NCBI GenBank assembly: GCA_035490315.1
Contig: DATHET010000321.1
Span: forward strand, 1-5,446
Reading direction: 5' to 3'
DNA: 5,446 nt
Source of the DNA: JADJQU01 sp035490315
Lineage (GTDB): Bacteria; Planctomycetota; UBA1135; GCA-002686595
Part shown: positions 5,422 to 5,446 of the stretch, in pieces
How the letters are laid out: each line of letters opens with the position of its first letter
Numbering within the stretch: the first letter of the stretch is position 1
The notes under the pieces: generated by a model
What the model was told of the DNA's origin: nothing
What the model saw: the letters and a program-made list of their open reading frames with translations, nothing else
Databases searched by the model: none
Program-made: the position numbers and the translations under genes

Positions 5422-5438
5422 TTGGAACGCGGCTTGCA
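5422..5438 (+). promoter_or_regulatory. Sigma-54-type (-24/-12) promoter firing out of the window
   Basis: TTGGAACGCGGCTTGCA has GG at 5424-5425, ten bases, then GC at 5436-5437. It matches 10 of the 11 core positions of TGGCACG-N4-TTGC (A for C after GG) and continues into an A/T-rich ATT. The predicted start falls near 5449, just past the window edge. The site lies after a plus-strand terminator-like stem, so it should drive a new rightward transcription unit. Confidence 0.7.
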
Positions 5439-5446
5439 TTACCTAG

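Overview
The window is a high-GC stretch, with G/C strongly favoured at third codon positions, from a Gram-negative-type bacterium that I cannot place to genus. YpfJ-like, DUF4142, DUF1328 and YihY/BrkB proteins together are typical of proteobacteria, myxobacteria and planctomycetes. The several promoter-like sites of the sigma-54 (RpoN) type imply a genome that encodes RpoN. There are no mobile elements, RNA genes or CRISPR repeats.

Layout, left to right. (1) The N-terminal two thirds of a YpfJ-like membrane-anchored zinc metallopeptidase on the minus strand runs off the left edge. (2) A strong intrinsic terminator lies between it and the next gene. (3) A minus-strand gene encodes an exported DUF4142 protein. 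(4) A 394-base divergent intergenic region holds a near-consensus -24/-12 promoter firing right, a degenerate one firing left and a perfect 14-bp palindrome placed like an enhancer site. (5) A plus-strand gene encodes an FAD-dependent oxidoreductase with a C-terminal Rieske [2Fe-2S] domain. (6) Convergent to it on the minus strand is a probable two-gene unit: a 59-residue DUF1328 membrane protein, then a six-helix YihY/BrkB family protein. (7) A 294-base divergent region carries -24/-12 sites firing in both directions. (8) A plus-strand gene encodes a 112-residue, glycine-rich, almost aromatic-free protein that looks disordered. (9) A terminator follows, then another near-consensus -24/-12 promoter firing out of the right edge at an unseen gene.

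The main observation is regulatory. Four intergenic sites keep the invariant GG-N10-GC spacing and match 9 or 10 of the 11 core positions of TGGCACG-N4-TTGC. Three sit 45 to 72 bases upstream of a start codon, and a fifth, weaker site precedes the DUF4142 gene. The products are envelope proteins, a small membrane protein, a soluble oxidoreductase and a hydrophilin-like protein. I infer a sigma-54-controlled envelope or general stress block, in which each transcription unit has its own promoter. The protein families are read confidently from motifs. The promoters and the stress role are predictions from sequence only.
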